Assembly: GCF_008923205.2 (NCBI RefSeq)
Contig: NZ_WBMS02000019.1
Location: forward strand, 124,001-188,000
Direction of reading: 5' to 3'
Source: Actinomadura physcomitrii
Lineage (GTDB): Bacteria; Actinomycetota; Actinomycetes; Streptosporangiales; Streptosporangiaceae
DNA length: 64,000 bases
The position numbers and the translations under genes are program-made. A model generated the notes under the pieces. The model was not told the DNA's origin and did no database searches. It saw nothing but the letters and a program-made list of their open reading frames with translations. This document shows positions 14,111 to 23,127 of this stretch, in pieces. Within the stretch, counting starts at the first letter, position 1; each line of letters opens with the position of its first letter.

Positions 14111-15625
14111 TTGTGCGCCGAGCAAGCCGCCGCCCCCGAGAACTCCCGCGCGTCCGAAGCGGGCGCCGGATGGGCGTGCGGCAAGCCGGGCACGTTCTGG
14201 GACCTGCTGCCCGAGCACGTCCCCGATTTCTCCTGGCGGCGCCCGAGGATTCTGTGGCGGTCGCGCAACGACGTGGTCGCGCGGCTGTTCGGCGACCCGT
14301 CCAACGCGATCCGCCGCCGGGCCGTGGCCGCGCTGCGCGAACGCGGGACGCCCGCCGCGTTCACCGTCCACCGCTCGGAAGAGGAGTTCTCCTTCGCCCT
14401 CCTGGGCGACACGGGGGAGGGCGACCGGTCGCAGTACGCCGTGGTGCCGCCGCTGCTGCACGCCACCGCGGGCACCGACTTCATGGTCGTCGCCAGCGAC
14501 GTCATCTATCCGACCGGTGACGCGGGCGACTACCCCGAGAAGTTCTACCGCCCCTACCGGGACTACCCCGCGCCCATCTACGCCGTCCCGGGCAACCACG
14601 ACTGGTACGACGGCCTGCGCGGCTTCCTGCACGTCTTCTGCGGGCTGGACGCGGACTGCTCGCCGCACTGGCGGGGGCCGCTCTCGTTCATCCCGCGCCT
14701 GTTCTGGCGGCATTCGGGGGACGTCGACAGGAGCGCGCTCGCGGAGGCCCGCTCGCTGTACCGGGGCGCGCCCGGCCAGCAGGCCGGCCAGCCAGGCCCG
14801 TACTGGGCGATCGACACGCCGTCGCTGCGCATCATCGGCATCGACACCGGGATCACCGGCGGCATCGACCGCGAGCAGGGCGAATGGCTGCGCGGGGTGT
14901 CCGCGGGCCCCAAGCCCAAGATGCTGGTCACCGGCAAGCCGCTGTACGTGGACGACGAGCACCATCCGGGCCCGATCGAGGGCGGCGGGACGGTCGACGA
15001 GATCGTCCGGGACCCGGCGCACAACTACGTGCTCGCGGTCGGCGGCGACATCCACAACTACCAGCGCTACCCGGTGAAGGTGGACGGGACGGGGCGCGTC
15101 GTCCAGTACCTGGTGTCGGGCGGCGGCGGGGCGTTCATGCACGCGACGCACACGATCCCGCGCGCCCGCGTGGTCGAGGAGAAGGACTTCCGCTGCTACC
15201 CGCTGCGCGGCGACTCGCTGTCGCGCTACAGCCGGCTGTACGGCAGGTGGACCCGCATGCCGGGGCTGTTCGACCTCACCCCGGAGGAGGCCACGGCCGT
15301 CATCCGCTCGCGCGTGGGGATCGCGCCGGGGCGCGGCTACGACGGGCTCCAGCCGTCCCGCCGGGCCCGGTTCGTCGCGTTCGTCCTGGGCGTGCCGCGG
15401 GGCGGCCGGCGCCGTCCGCGCTTCCTGCGGCTGCCGGTCCGCAAGATGCCGCAGCGGTTCCGCTCGGAGATGGCCGACTGGGACAGCCCGCCGTTCTTCA
15501 AGAGCTTCCTCCGGCTGGACGTGACCGCGTCGGAGCTGCGGGTCCGCTGCTTCGCCGCGACCGGCTGCGGGGACCACGAGGCGGCGCCGCCGGTCGAGGA
15601 CGAGGTGACGATCCCGCTCCGGTGA
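14111..15625 (+). CDS. Metallophosphoesterase (calcineurin-like) family protein
   Basis: 504 residues from TTG 14111, chosen for GGAGG at 14101-14105; a TTG at 14042 would add 23 residues. The phosphoesterase motifs come in order: F-A-L-L-G-D-T-G-E-G-D, V-A-S-D-V-I-Y-P-T-G-D, P-G-N-H-D-W-Y-D and G-G-D-I-H-N-Y-Q-R. The first motif is D-x-G rather than D-x-H, a known variation. About 90 residues precede the catalytic domain and about 130 follow it, without recognised folds. No signal peptide is evident, so it is probably cytosolic. Substrate unknown. Confidence 0.85.
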   Translation: MCAEQAAAPENSRASEAGAGWACGKPGTFWDLLPEHVPDFSWRRPRILWRSRNDVVARLFGDPSNAIRRRAVAALRERGTPAAFTVHRSEEEFSFALLGDTGEGDRSQYAVVPPLLHATAGTDFMVVASDVIYPTGDAGDYPEKFYRPYRDYPAPIYAVPGNHDWYDGLRGFLHVFCGLDADCSPHWRGPLSFIPRLFWRHSGDVDRSALAEARSLYRGAPGQQAGQPGPYWAIDTPSLRIIGIDTGITGGIDREQGEWLRGVSAGPKPKMLVTGKPLYVDDEHHPGPIEGGGTVDEIVRDPAHNYVLAVGGDIHNYQRYPVKVDGTGRVVQYLVSGGGGAFMHATHTIPRARVVEEKDFRCYPLRGDSLSRYSRLYGRWTRMPGLFDLTPEEATAVIRSRVGIAPGRGYDGLQPSRRARFVAFVLGVPRGGRRRPRFLRLPVRKMPQRFRSEMADWDSPPFFKSFLRLDVTASELRVRCFAATGCGDHEAAPPVEDEVTIPLR

Positions 15626-15790
15626 TGCAGGGGTGACGGGCGGATTGGAGAATCCGCCAGAAATGTCGACAAAATATGTCGTGTCGCCGCGCGACGTGCC
15701 GCAATGCCGTTACAGTCTCAGCTCACCGAACAGGTGACCGGTAACGGACGGTCGGCCGGAGAACGACCGCGTCCACAGGAGAGCGACTCG

Positions 15791-16306
15791 ATGAGTTACC
15801 CCCAGCAGGGTCAGGGCCAGCCTTACCAGCAGCAACAGCAGCAGGCCTACCAGGGCGGCTACTCGCCCGCCCCGGCACAGCAACAGCAGCAGGCCGTCGC
15901 CCGCGGCGTCGGCGCCAACATGAAGCGCCGCAACCCCGTCGGCGCCTGGCTCGGGCTGCCGATGATCACGCTCGGCGTCTACGGGCTGGTGTGGATGTTC
16001 AAGGTCCACAACGAGCTGCACAACTACGACCGCCGCATCGACGACGCCGCCACCGGCGCGCTGCTGTCGATGATCTTCGGCTTCGTCACCCTCGGCATCT
16101 GGCCCCTGGTGGTGTGGTGCAAGCTCGGCGGCCGCATCGCCCAGGCGCAGCGCGCCGCGGGCCTGCCCGCCACCTGCAGCGGGGGCATGGGCTTCCTGCT
16201 CGGCATCCTCGGCTTCGGCGTGCTGTACTACCAGATCCAGATCAACAAGGTCGTCGACCGCTACGGCGACACCCCGGCGGGCCAGCAGGTCTCCCTGGTC
16301 GCGTGA
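15791..16306 (+). CDS. DUF4234 domain-containing membrane protein
   Basis: 171 residues. The N-terminal 45 residues are Gln/Tyr/Pro-rich low complexity, including runs of Q. The rest matches DUF4234: K-R-R-N-P-V-G-A-W-L-G-L-P-M-I-T-L-G-V-Y leads into a helix with W-M-F-K-V-H-N-E-L, then two further hydrophobic segments, i.e. about three membrane helices. GGAGAG lies before the ATG. The function of this family is unknown; the polar N-terminal tail is common in actinobacterial members. It is monocistronic and ends before a strong hairpin at 16396. Confidence 0.85.
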   Translation: MSYPQQGQGQPYQQQQQQAYQGGYSPAPAQQQQQAVARGVGANMKRRNPVGAWLGLPMITLGVYGLVWMFKVHNELHNYDRRIDDAATGALLSMIFGFVTLGIWPLVVWCKLGGRIAQAQRAAGLPATCSGGMGFLLGILGFGVLYYQIQINKVVDRYGDTPAGQQVSLVA

Positions 16307-16395
16307 CCTGACGGTCGCGCGGCCTGTACGCCGCGCGGCCTGACCCGCTCCAACCCCGCAAGGGGGCCGCGGCCCTGGCCTCCTGGAACGGCTCC

Positions 16396-16426
16396 GAGCC
16401 CCCTCCGCAGCCCGCGGAGGGGGCTC
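16396..16426 (+). terminator. Intrinsic-type hairpin terminator
   Basis: GAGCCCCCTCCGC / GCGGAGGGGGCTC, 13 perfect pairs with a 5-nt loop, lying 90 nt after the DUF4234 stop and before the polymerase promoter. Confidence 0.7.
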
Positions 16427-16442
16427 TGTCGTAGGCGGGGGC

Positions 16443-16448
16443 CAGAAT
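16443..16448 (+). promoter_or_regulatory. -10 box CAGAAT, 6 nt before a GTG start
   Basis: CAGAAT is followed by 6 nt and the polymerase GTG. A leaderless transcript is probable. Confidence 0.35.
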
Positions 16449-16454
16449 GGGCGG

Positions 16455-18188
16455 GTGAGGATCGCGGTGGCCGCCGGGCCGGGGGACGGGGGCGAGCTGC
16501 GGCCGCTGGCCGAGGACGGCTCGCCCGCCGGGCCCGGGTACGCCGCCGCCGACCTGGCCGCCGAGATCGCCGCGCGCGAGCGCGAGTCGGCGCCGCGCTG
16601 GGTGTGGGCGTCCAGCGCCCGGCTGTACCCGCGGCTGCTGCGCGCCGGCGTGCGGGTCGCGCGCTGCCACGACCTCGAACTCGTCGAGAACCTGCTGCTC
16701 GGGCACGCGGGCCGCTACGGGGAGCCGCGCTCGGTCGCGGCGGCGTGGGCGCGGCTGCACGGCCGTCCCGTCCCGCCCGACCCGCCGCCGGCGCACGGGG
16801 AGGCGTCGCCGCAGGCGCCGCTGTTCGGCGACGACGAGGCCGCCGACCGCGCGGCGCCGTCCGACGACCTCGGGCGGATCGTCGAGGTGCACGCGGCGCA
16901 GCAGCGGGCCATCGCCGGGCTGGACGGGTTCGCGCTGCTCGCCGCCGCCGAGTCCGCGGGGTCGCTGGTCGCCGCCGAGCTGGGGCACGACGGGCTGCCC
17001 TGGTCGGCCGCCGAGCACGACGCGCTGCTCACCGAGCTGCTCGGCCCGCGCCCGTCCGGCGGGCTGCGGCCGCGCCGGCTGCAGGAGCTCGCCGACCGGA
17101 TCGGCGCCGCGTTCGGCCCGCGCACGCACGTCAACCCCGACTCCCCGGCGCAGATCCTCAAGGCGTTCGCGGCGGCGGGCCTGCCGATCCCGTCCACCCG
17201 CGCGCACGTGCTGAAGCGCGTCGACCATCCGGCGGTGCCGCTGCTGCTGGAGTACAAGGAGCTCGCGCGCCTGCACGCCGCGCACGGCTGGGCGTGGCTC
17301 GACACGTGGGTGCGCGACGGGCGGTTCCGGCCCGAGTACGTGGTGGGCGGCGTGGTGTCCGGGCGGTGGGCGACCAACGGCGGCGGCGCGCTGCAGATCC
17401 CGCGCGTGCTGCGCCGGGCCGTCGTCGCCGACCCCGGCTGGTGCCTGGTGGTGGCGGACGCGGCGCAGCTCGAGCCGCGCGTCCTCGCGGCCCTCGCGGG
17501 CGACCGCGCGTTCGCCGACGCCGCCGCCCACGGCGACCTCTACGCGGCGCTGTCCGACGCGTTCCGCTCCGACGAGGCCGCCGGCGGGCTGTCCGCGCGC
17601 GCGAAGGCGAAGCTGGCGCTGCTGTCGGCGATGTACGGCGGCGGGACGGGCGAGGCCGTGCAGCTGCTCGGCGTGCTGAAGAGCCGGTTCCCCGACGCGT
17701 TCGAGTACGTCGAGGCCGCCGCCCGCGCGGGGGAGCGCGGGCGGCTCGTCCGGTCGCTGCTCGGCCGGACGTGCCCGCCGCCGTCGGCGGGCTGGCGGGA
17801 GCTGACCCTGGCCGGCGACGACGAGCGCGACCCGGCCCGGGCGGCGGGCGCGCCGCCGGACGGGGCGCGCCGCCCGGCGACCGCCGCGCAGGCGCTGCGC
17901 AGCCGGGGCCGCTTCACCCGCAACTTCGTCGTCCAGGCCACGGCGGCCGACTGGGCCCTCGCGCTGCTCGGCTCGCTGCGCCGCCGGCTCACCGCGCTCG
18001 GCCCGCCGCGCCTGGTCTTCTTCCAGCACGACGAGGTCATCGTGCACGCCCCGGCGGAGCTCGCGGACGCCGTGGCCGAGGCCGTCCGCGCGTCCGCCGA
18101 GGAGGCGCGCCGGCTGCTGTTCGGCGCGACGCCCGTCGCCTTCCCGATGGAGATCGCGGTGGTGGACCGCTACGCCGACGCCAAGTGA
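16455..18188 (+). CDS. Bifunctional 3'-5' exonuclease/DNA polymerase, family A, actinobacterial type
   Basis: 577 residues. It is a PolA-like protein without a 5'-3' nuclease domain. The polymerase half (about residues 230-577) has motif A V-V-A-D-A-A-Q-L-E-P-R-V-L-A (Asp and Glu kept, canonical DYSQIELR altered), motif B R-A-K-A-K-L-A-L-L-S-A-M-Y-G and motif C F-F-Q-H-D-E-V, with Gln where Pol I has Val. The N-terminal exonuclease-like region (about 1-200) lacks clear DEDD acidic motifs, so exonuclease activity is doubtful. Similar proteins are common in actinobacteria as a second family-A enzyme alongside PolA. A role in repair or translesion synthesis is inference. Confidence 0.88.
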   Translation: MRIAVAAGPGDGGELRPLAEDGSPAGPGYAAADLAAEIAARERESAPRWVWASSARLYPRLLRAGVRVARCHDLELVENLLLGHAGRYGEPRSVAAAWARLHGRPVPPDPPPAHGEASPQAPLFGDDEAADRAAPSDDLGRIVEVHAAQQRAIAGLDGFALLAAAESAGSLVAAELGHDGLPWSAAEHDALLTELLGPRPSGGLRPRRLQELADRIGAAFGPRTHVNPDSPAQILKAFAAAGLPIPSTRAHVLKRVDHPAVPLLLEYKELARLHAAHGWAWLDTWVRDGRFRPEYVVGGVVSGRWATNGGGALQIPRVLRRAVVADPGWCLVVADAAQLEPRVLAALAGDRAFADAAAHGDLYAALSDAFRSDEAAGGLSARAKAKLALLSAMYGGGTGEAVQLLGVLKSRFPDAFEYVEAAARAGERGRLVRSLLGRTCPPPSAGWRELTLAGDDERDPARAAGAPPDGARRPATAAQALRSRGRFTRNFVVQATAADWALALLGSLRRRLTALGPPRLVFFQHDEVIVHAPAELADAVAEAVRASAEEARRLLFGATPVAFPMEIAVVDRYADAK

Positions 18189-18216
18189 GCGCCCGGCGCC
18201 CGGTGCGGGCGGCGGC

Positions 18217-19479
18217 TCAGCGGACGACCGAGTAGGACGGGCGGCCGTTGAGCGTCTCGGCGTCGATGAACGACGTCCTGCGGTAGGCGCCGGTGAGCCG
18301 CGCCAGCTCCGCCGCGGTCAGGACGTCCTCGATCGCCGCGAAGCCGTCCGGCGCCCGCTCGCTCACCAGCCGCAGGATCCGCTCCGCCGGCATGTCGCGG
18401 CAGGCCAGCACGACCGCGTTGGCCGTCTCGCGGCGCTCCCGCTCGTAGGCGAGCAGGCCCTCACCGGGATCGGCGGCGCGGGCCAGCTCGTACGCCAGCA
18501 CCCGCGCGTCCAGGACGGCCTGGGAGCCGCCGTTCGAGCCGATCGGGTACATCGGGTGCGCCGCGTCGCCGACCAGGGTGACCCGGCCGAACGTCCAGCG
18601 GTCCAGCGGCTCCCGGTCCACCATCGGGTACTCCAGGATCTCCGCGGTGCCCTTGAGCAGCGCCGGGACGTCGAGCCAGCCGAACGTCCAGTCCGCGTAG
18701 TGGGGCAGGACGTCCTCCAGCCGCCCCTTGCGGTTCCAGTCGGCGGCGCCCGCGCGGCGGTCCCCTTCGAGCCTGACCTCCGCGACCCAGTTCAGCAGGG
18801 CCCGGCCGCGCCGCTCGGCGCGCATCGAGATCGGGTAGACGACCATCTTGGCCGCGGCGTTGCTGCCCGCGACGGCCAGGGTCCGGCCGGTGAGGAACGG
18901 CTCGGACTCGGTGACGCCGCGCCACATCCGGATCCCGTTCCACAACGGCGCGGGCTCGTCCGGGTACAGCCGCGCCCGGACGGTGGAGTGCAGGCCGTCG
19001 GCGCCGACGAGCACGTCCGCCGGCACCGTCTCGGCGGCGCCGGACGCCCGGTCCAGCAGCCGCGCCCGCACCGGCCCGCCGTCCTGCTCGAAGCCCTCCA
19101 GCACCGTGCCGGTGCGGACGGCGCCCTTGCCGAGCCGGGACAGGACCGCGTCGAGCAGCGCCATCTGCAGCTCGCCCCGGTGGACGGAGTACTGCGGCCA
19201 GTCGTAGCCGAGGGCGCGGCCGCGCGGATCGGCCCAGATCCGCCCGCCGAACCGGTCGAAGTGCACCATTTCCGCGGTCGGGACGCCGATGTCGGCGAGG
19301 TCCCCGCCGAGCCCCAGCTCGGTGAGCTCGCGGACCGCGTGCGGCAGCAGGTTGATGCCGACGCCGAGCGGCCGCAGCCGCCGGGCGGAGTCCACCACGA
19401 GCGCCTCGATCCCGGCCTCGTGCAGGCTCAACGCGGTGGTGAGCCCGCCGATACCGGCCCCGGCGATGAGTACGCGCAT
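18217..19479 (-). CDS. FAD-dependent monooxygenase (aromatic hydroxylase type)
   Basis: 420 residues. Class A flavoprotein hydroxylase motifs: V-L-I-A-G-A-G-I-G-G-L-T-T-A-L at the N-terminus (GxGxxG), V-L-V-G-A-D-G-L-H-S-T-V-R (DG motif, about residues 155-167) and T-L-V-G-D-A-A-H-P-M-Y-P (GD motif, about 285-300), then G-S-N-G-G-S-Q-A. No N-terminal export signal. It follows the ABC importer ATPase by only 14 nt on the same strand, so it is probably the last gene of that operon. That suggests the imported compound, or its product, is hydroxylated. The exact substrate cannot be read from sequence. Confidence 0.85.
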   Translation of the reverse strand: MRVLIAGAGIGGLTTALSLHEAGIEALVVDSARRLRPLGVGINLLPHAVRELTELGLGGDLADIGVPTAEMVHFDRFGGRIWADPRGRALGYDWPQYSVHRGELQMALLDAVLSRLGKGAVRTGTVLEGFEQDGGPVRARLLDRASGAAETVPADVLVGADGLHSTVRARLYPDEPAPLWNGIRMWRGVTESEPFLTGRTLAVAGSNAAAKMVVYPISMRAERRGRALLNWVAEVRLEGDRRAGAADWNRKGRLEDVLPHYADWTFGWLDVPALLKGTAEILEYPMVDREPLDRWTFGRVTLVGDAAHPMYPIGSNGGSQAVLDARVLAYELARAADPGEGLLAYERERRETANAVVLACRDMPAERILRLVSERAPDGFAAIEDVLTAAELARLTGAYRRTSFIDAETLNGRPSYSVVR

Positions 19480-19493
19480 GCACTCATGGTCCC

Positions 19494-20330
19494 TTATCCG
19501 GCGCCGGTCTCCGCTTGGCCGTCCGCATCCGGCCCGCGGTCCGCGGGGAGCCCGTCCGCGGGCGCGGCACCCGGGACGCGGGCGCCGCCGCGGACCAGCC
19601 GCCCGACCTCCGCGCGCAGCCGGACGAACTCGGGCAGCCCGCGGGTCTCGATCTGGTCCCGGGACGCGGGCAGCCCCACCGGGATGTCGGCGTGCACCCG
19701 GGCCGGCGACCGGTTCAGCACGACCACCCGGTCACCGACGTAGACGCTCTCGTCGATGTCGTGGGTGACCAGCAGGATCGTCATCTTCCCGGTGCGGTGC
19801 ACGCCCAGCACCAGGTCCTCCAGGTCCTCGCGGGTCTGCGCGTCGACCGACCCGAACGGCTCGTCCATCAGCATCAGCGACGGCCGGTACGCCAGGGCCC
19901 GCGCGATCGACACGCGCTGCTGCATGCCGCCCGACAGCTGCCAGGGGTACTTGCGGGCCGCGTCGTGCAGGCCGACCGACTCCAGCGCCTCGTCGGCGGC
20001 GGCGCGCCGCTCGGCCCGGGACCCGCCGCGCCGGCGCAGCGGCATCGCCACGTTGTCGCGGACGGTCAGCCACGGGAACAGCGAGCGGCTGTAGTCCTGG
20101 AACACCACGGCGAGGTCGTCCGGCACGCCGTCGACCGGCGCGCCGTCCATCTCCAGCGTGCCGCCGGTCGGTCTGATCAGCCCGGCGATGCAGCGCAGCA
20201 GGGTGGACTTGCCGCACCCGGACGGGCCGACGATGCTGAGCAGCTGCCCGTCCGGGACGGTGAGGTCGAGGCCGTCGAGCGCGGTGTGCCCGCCGGTGTA
20301 GGTGTGCGTGAGGCCGGTGATCGCGAGCAT
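19494..20330 (-). CDS. ABC importer ATP-binding protein, nitrate/sulfonate/taurine type (cassette 1)
   Basis: 278 residues. Walker A G-P-S-G-C-G-K-S-T, Q-loop V-F-Q-D-Y-S-R-S-L, signature L-S-G-G-M-Q-Q-R, Walker B L-M-L-M-D-E-P-F-G-S and the switch His (V-T-H-D-I-D-E-S) are all intact. The F-Q-D-Y-S-R-S-L-F-P-W-L sequence is typical of the NrtD/SsuB/TauB group. The last 30 residues are a Pro/Asp-rich tail. It is highly similar to the cassette 2 ATPase at 23128. It follows two permeases and a lipoprotein on the same strand. Confidence 0.92.
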   Translation of the reverse strand: MLAITGLTHTYTGGHTALDGLDLTVPDGQLLSIVGPSGCGKSTLLRCIAGLIRPTGGTLEMDGAPVDGVPDDLAVVFQDYSRSLFPWLTVRDNVAMPLRRRGGSRAERRAAADEALESVGLHDAARKYPWQLSGGMQQRVSIARALAYRPSLMLMDEPFGSVDAQTREDLEDLVLGVHRTGKMTILLVTHDIDESVYVGDRVVVLNRSPARVHADIPVGLPASRDQIETRGLPEFVRLRAEVGRLVRGGARVPGAAPADGLPADRGPDADGQAETGAG

Positions 20331-20353
20331 CGCGGACGCCTTTTCTGTCGGGG

Positions 20354-21157
20354 TCAGTTCGTCAGCCGCTGCGCGCCGGTGTGCCACGCCAGCAGCCGCC
20401 GTTCGAGGAGCATGAAGGCTCCGTTGAACAGCAGGCCGAGGACGCCGAGCATGACGATCCCGGCCCACATGGTGAGCAGCTCGAAGGCGCGCTGGGCGTC
20501 GAGCAGCTCCGCGCCGATGCCGGTGGTGCTGCCGACGATCTCCGACAGCACCATGAGGATCAGCGCGAACGACAGCGCGACGCGCAGCCCCGCGAAGATC
20601 TTCGGCGCCGCCGCCGGAAGGATGATCAGCAGCAGCCGGCGGGGCCGGGAGACGCCGAAGACCCGCGCGGTGTCGAGCTGGAGCGGGTCCACCGCGCGGA
20701 CGCCGTCGGCGGTGTTCAGCAGCACCGGCCACACCACCCCGAACGCGATCGTGACGATCTGCATCGTGGTGCCGATCTGGAACACCACGATGAAGAACGG
20801 CACCAGCGTCGGCGGCGGCACCGCGCGCAGGAACTGCAGCACCGGGTCCAGCAGGTCGTTGAGGACCCGCGACCGGCCGATCGCGGCGCCGACCGCGATC
20901 CCGGCGGCACCGGCGGCGGCCCACCCGGTGAACAGGTGCGCGAGGCTGCTGGAGAAGTCGTCCACCGCGTTGCCGGTGAGGAACGCGTGCGAGGCCGGCC
21001 CGGAGAACCACACCTCGTGCAGCGCCTCGATGATCTTCGTGGGCGGCGGGAAGTACGTCTCGTCCACCGCGGACGTGACGAGCTGCCAGCAGACCGCGGC
21101 GAGCGCGACGAGCCACACCCGCTCGGCGAGCCCGCGGGCCGGGCGGCCGATCCTCAT
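20354..21157 (-). CDS. ABC importer permease, NrtB/SsuC/TauC type (cassette 1, second permease)
   Basis: 267 residues. BPD_transp_1 fold with about six helices. The cytoplasmic EAA-type loop is D-P-L-Q-L-D-T-A-R-V-F-G...I-I-L-P-A-A-A-P-K-I-F-A-G-L-R. The N-terminal Y-F-P-P-P-T-K-I-I-E segment is characteristic of this importer class. Its ATG (21157) overlaps the stop of the first permease by 4 nt. The closest relative in the window is the permease at 25565. Together the two permeases probably form a heterodimeric channel. Confidence 0.9.
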   Translation of the reverse strand: MRIGRPARGLAERVWLVALAAVCWQLVTSAVDETYFPPPTKIIEALHEVWFSGPASHAFLTGNAVDDFSSSLAHLFTGWAAAGAAGIAVGAAIGRSRVLNDLLDPVLQFLRAVPPPTLVPFFIVVFQIGTTMQIVTIAFGVVWPVLLNTADGVRAVDPLQLDTARVFGVSRPRRLLLIILPAAAPKIFAGLRVALSFALILMVLSEIVGSTTGIGAELLDAQRAFELLTMWAGIVMLGVLGLLFNGAFMLLERRLLAWHTGAQRLTN

Positions 21158-21930
21158 GCGATCCCCTCCACCCGCGCGGCGTGCCAGCGGAACGCGACCC
21201 GCTCCAGCGCGGTCAGCGCGGTGTTGGCGAGCAGCCCGAGCACCCCGGCCCAGCAGGCGCCGGCCAGCATCAGGTCGGTGCGCCCGCCGCCCTGCTGCGT
21301 CTCGGTCAGGTAGATGCCGATCCCGTTGTCGCCGCCGACCAGCAGCTCGGTGCTGATCAGCACGACGAGGGCGACCGAGGCGGCGATCCGCACGCCGGTG
21401 GCGATGAACGGCGCCGCACTCGGCAGCGACACCCGCCACAGCACCGCCGGCGCCGAGAACCCGAACGCGCGCAGCGTGTCCTTGGCGACCGGGTCGACGT
21501 CGCGCAGCGCGTACAGCGTGTTGACGAGGATCGGCCACAGGCACGCGTAGAAGATCAGCGACATGTTCGTCTGCGCGGGCGAGCTGAACAGCAGGGTCGC
21601 CAGCGGGATCAGCGCGACCGACGGGACGGGCCGGCACAGCTCGACCAGCGCCCGGGAGGCGGTGCCGAGCAGCGGCACCGAGCCGAGCAGCACGCCGAGC
21701 GGCACCGCGGCCAGCACCGCGAGCAGCAGCCCGAGCAGCCATTCGCGCACCGTCGCGCCGACGTCGACCAGGAACTCGCGGTCCATGGCCAGCTTCCCGG
21801 CCTCCTTCAGCACGGTCGAGGCCGGGGGGAGGGAGGTCTCGTCCACGAGGCCGGCACGGCTGACCGCCTCGAGCGCGCCGACCACCACGACCGCCCCGGC
21901 CGCGCCGAGGAGGATGCGGCGAGCGGTCAT
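21154..21930 (-). CDS. ABC importer permease, NrtB/SsuC/TauC type (cassette 1, first permease)
   Basis: 258 residues with the same fold, but more like the permease at 26416 than like its own partner: both have L-P-P-A-S near the N-terminus, R-P-V/I-P-S-V-A-L-I-P-L-A and V-S-L-P-S-A-A-P-F-I-A-T-G-V-R in the coupling loop. ATG at 21930 overlaps the lipoprotein stop (ATGA), so translation is coupled. Confidence 0.9.
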   Translation of the reverse strand: MTARRILLGAAGAVVVVGALEAVSRAGLVDETSLPPASTVLKEAGKLAMDREFLVDVGATVREWLLGLLLAVLAAVPLGVLLGSVPLLGTASRALVELCRPVPSVALIPLATLLFSSPAQTNMSLIFYACLWPILVNTLYALRDVDPVAKDTLRAFGFSAPAVLWRVSLPSAAPFIATGVRIAASVALVVLISTELLVGGDNGIGIYLTETQQGGGRTDLMLAGACWAGVLGLLANTALTALERVAFRWHAARVEGIA

Positions 21931-22913
21931 GAAGCCGCGGTCAGCAGCAGCGGCTTCACGTCCATCTTCTTGGAGATGTACCCGAACTGCTGCATGACGT
22001 CCGGTACCCGCTGCAGCCGGGTCGCGTCGAGCGACGTCGGATAGGTCCCGTAGCTCATGCTCGCGGCGACCTTCGCGTCGATCCCCTTGGCGTAGGTCGG
22101 CACGATCTGCTCGACGAGCTTGCGGTCGGCCGCCATGCCCTCGCCCTTGACGAGCGCGCGCTGGAACGCGGCGACCGTCTTCGGGTTCTTGCCGGTGAAC
22201 TTCGCCATGGCGGCGTATCCGGCGATCGGGAACTGCGCGGTCGGCCCGCTGGACAGGTCGGCGACCATCCGCGCGCCCATCGACCGCTGCATCTGCGTGC
22301 CGAACGGCTCGATCGCCTGGACGGCCTCGACGCTCTTGTTCTTCAGCGCCGCCTCCATGTTCGGCGGGGGGATCTCGACGAAGTTCTCGTCCTCGTCGAA
22401 CGTCGCGCCCTGCGCTTGCCCGGCGGCGCGCACCAGCAGCGTGCTGACGTTGCGCTTGGTGTTGACGCCGATCTTCTTCCCGGCCAGGTCCTTGATCGTG
22501 CGGTAGGGGGAGTCGCCGCGGACCATCAGCGTGTGGGTCTTCGGGGCGCCCTGGAAGCCGTCGGCGACGACCTTCGGCTTGAAGCCGGGGTCCTTGGACG
22601 CCGCGGTGAACAGCGACACGTAGTTGCCGAAGGTGATGTCGAGCTGGCCGCTCTTCAGCAGCGGGATGGCCTCGGCGCCGCCGCTGACGACGCGGGTCCT
22701 GACGGTCAGCCCCTCGGCCTTGAACAGGCCCTTCTGGATCGCGATCTGCAGCGGCGCGGTGTCGGCGATCGTCATGGTGCCGACGGTGATGGTGGACTCC
22801 TCGAGCCCGTTGGCCGATTTCTTGTCGTCCGAGCCGCCGCACGCGGTGGCCGAGAGCGCGACCGCGACGGCGAGCGCGCCGCCGAGTGCGGCGCGGGGGA
22901 GGGTGGCGGGCAT
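21927..22913 (-). CDS. ABC importer substrate-binding lipoprotein (cassette 1)
   Basis: 328 residues. Lipoprotein signal: a hydrophobic stretch ending L-S-A-T-A-C-G-G, with Cys near residue 25 as the lipidation site. The mature part is an NMT1/SsuA-like periplasmic-binding fold: T-M-T-I-A-D-T-A-P-L-Q-I-A, K-G-L-F-K-A-E-G-L-T-V, L-K-S-G-Q-L-D-I-T-F-G-N-Y and D-L-A-G-K-K-I-G-V-N. The ATG at 22913 has GGAG upstream. It is clearly paralogous to the lipoprotein at 27247. The ligand is unknown. Being first in the operon, it should set delivery specificity for the two permeases. Confidence 0.9.
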   Translation of the reverse strand: MPATLPRAALGGALAVAVALSATACGGSDDKKSANGLEESTITVGTMTIADTAPLQIAIQKGLFKAEGLTVRTRVVSGGAEAIPLLKSGQLDITFGNYVSLFTAASKDPGFKPKVVADGFQGAPKTHTLMVRGDSPYRTIKDLAGKKIGVNTKRNVSTLLVRAAGQAQGATFDEDENFVEIPPPNMEAALKNKSVEAVQAIEPFGTQMQRSMGARMVADLSSGPTAQFPIAGYAAMAKFTGKNPKTVAAFQRALVKGEGMAADRKLVEQIVPTYAKGIDAKVAASMSYGTYPTSLDATRLQRVPDVMQQFGYISKKMDVKPLLLTAAS

Positions 22914-23080
22914 GGGCGACGCTCCATTGCGGGAGGGGCAGCCGGCGGATAACTGATCGTTCAACGAGTGCCGGGAGCGTAGCGCATCGCCCGCCCGATC
23001 GCGGGAGAAATGTGGCGTATGTGGCGGTATGGAGGGAAAATTGTGAACAGGATTGTTTTGTTGCTCGAAACCCGGAAAGC

Positions 23081-23115
23081 GCGGGGCCCCGGCCGCGACG
23101 CGACCGGGGCCCCGC
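23081..23115 (-). terminator. GC-rich hairpin ending the cassette 2 operon
   Basis: GCGGGGCCCCGG / CCGGGGCCCCGC, 12 perfect pairs with an 11-nt loop, 12 nt after the cassette 2 ATPase stop. On the minus strand GCTTTCC follows. It separates the two importer operons. Confidence 0.7.
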
Positions 23116-23127
23116 GGGACGTCCGCG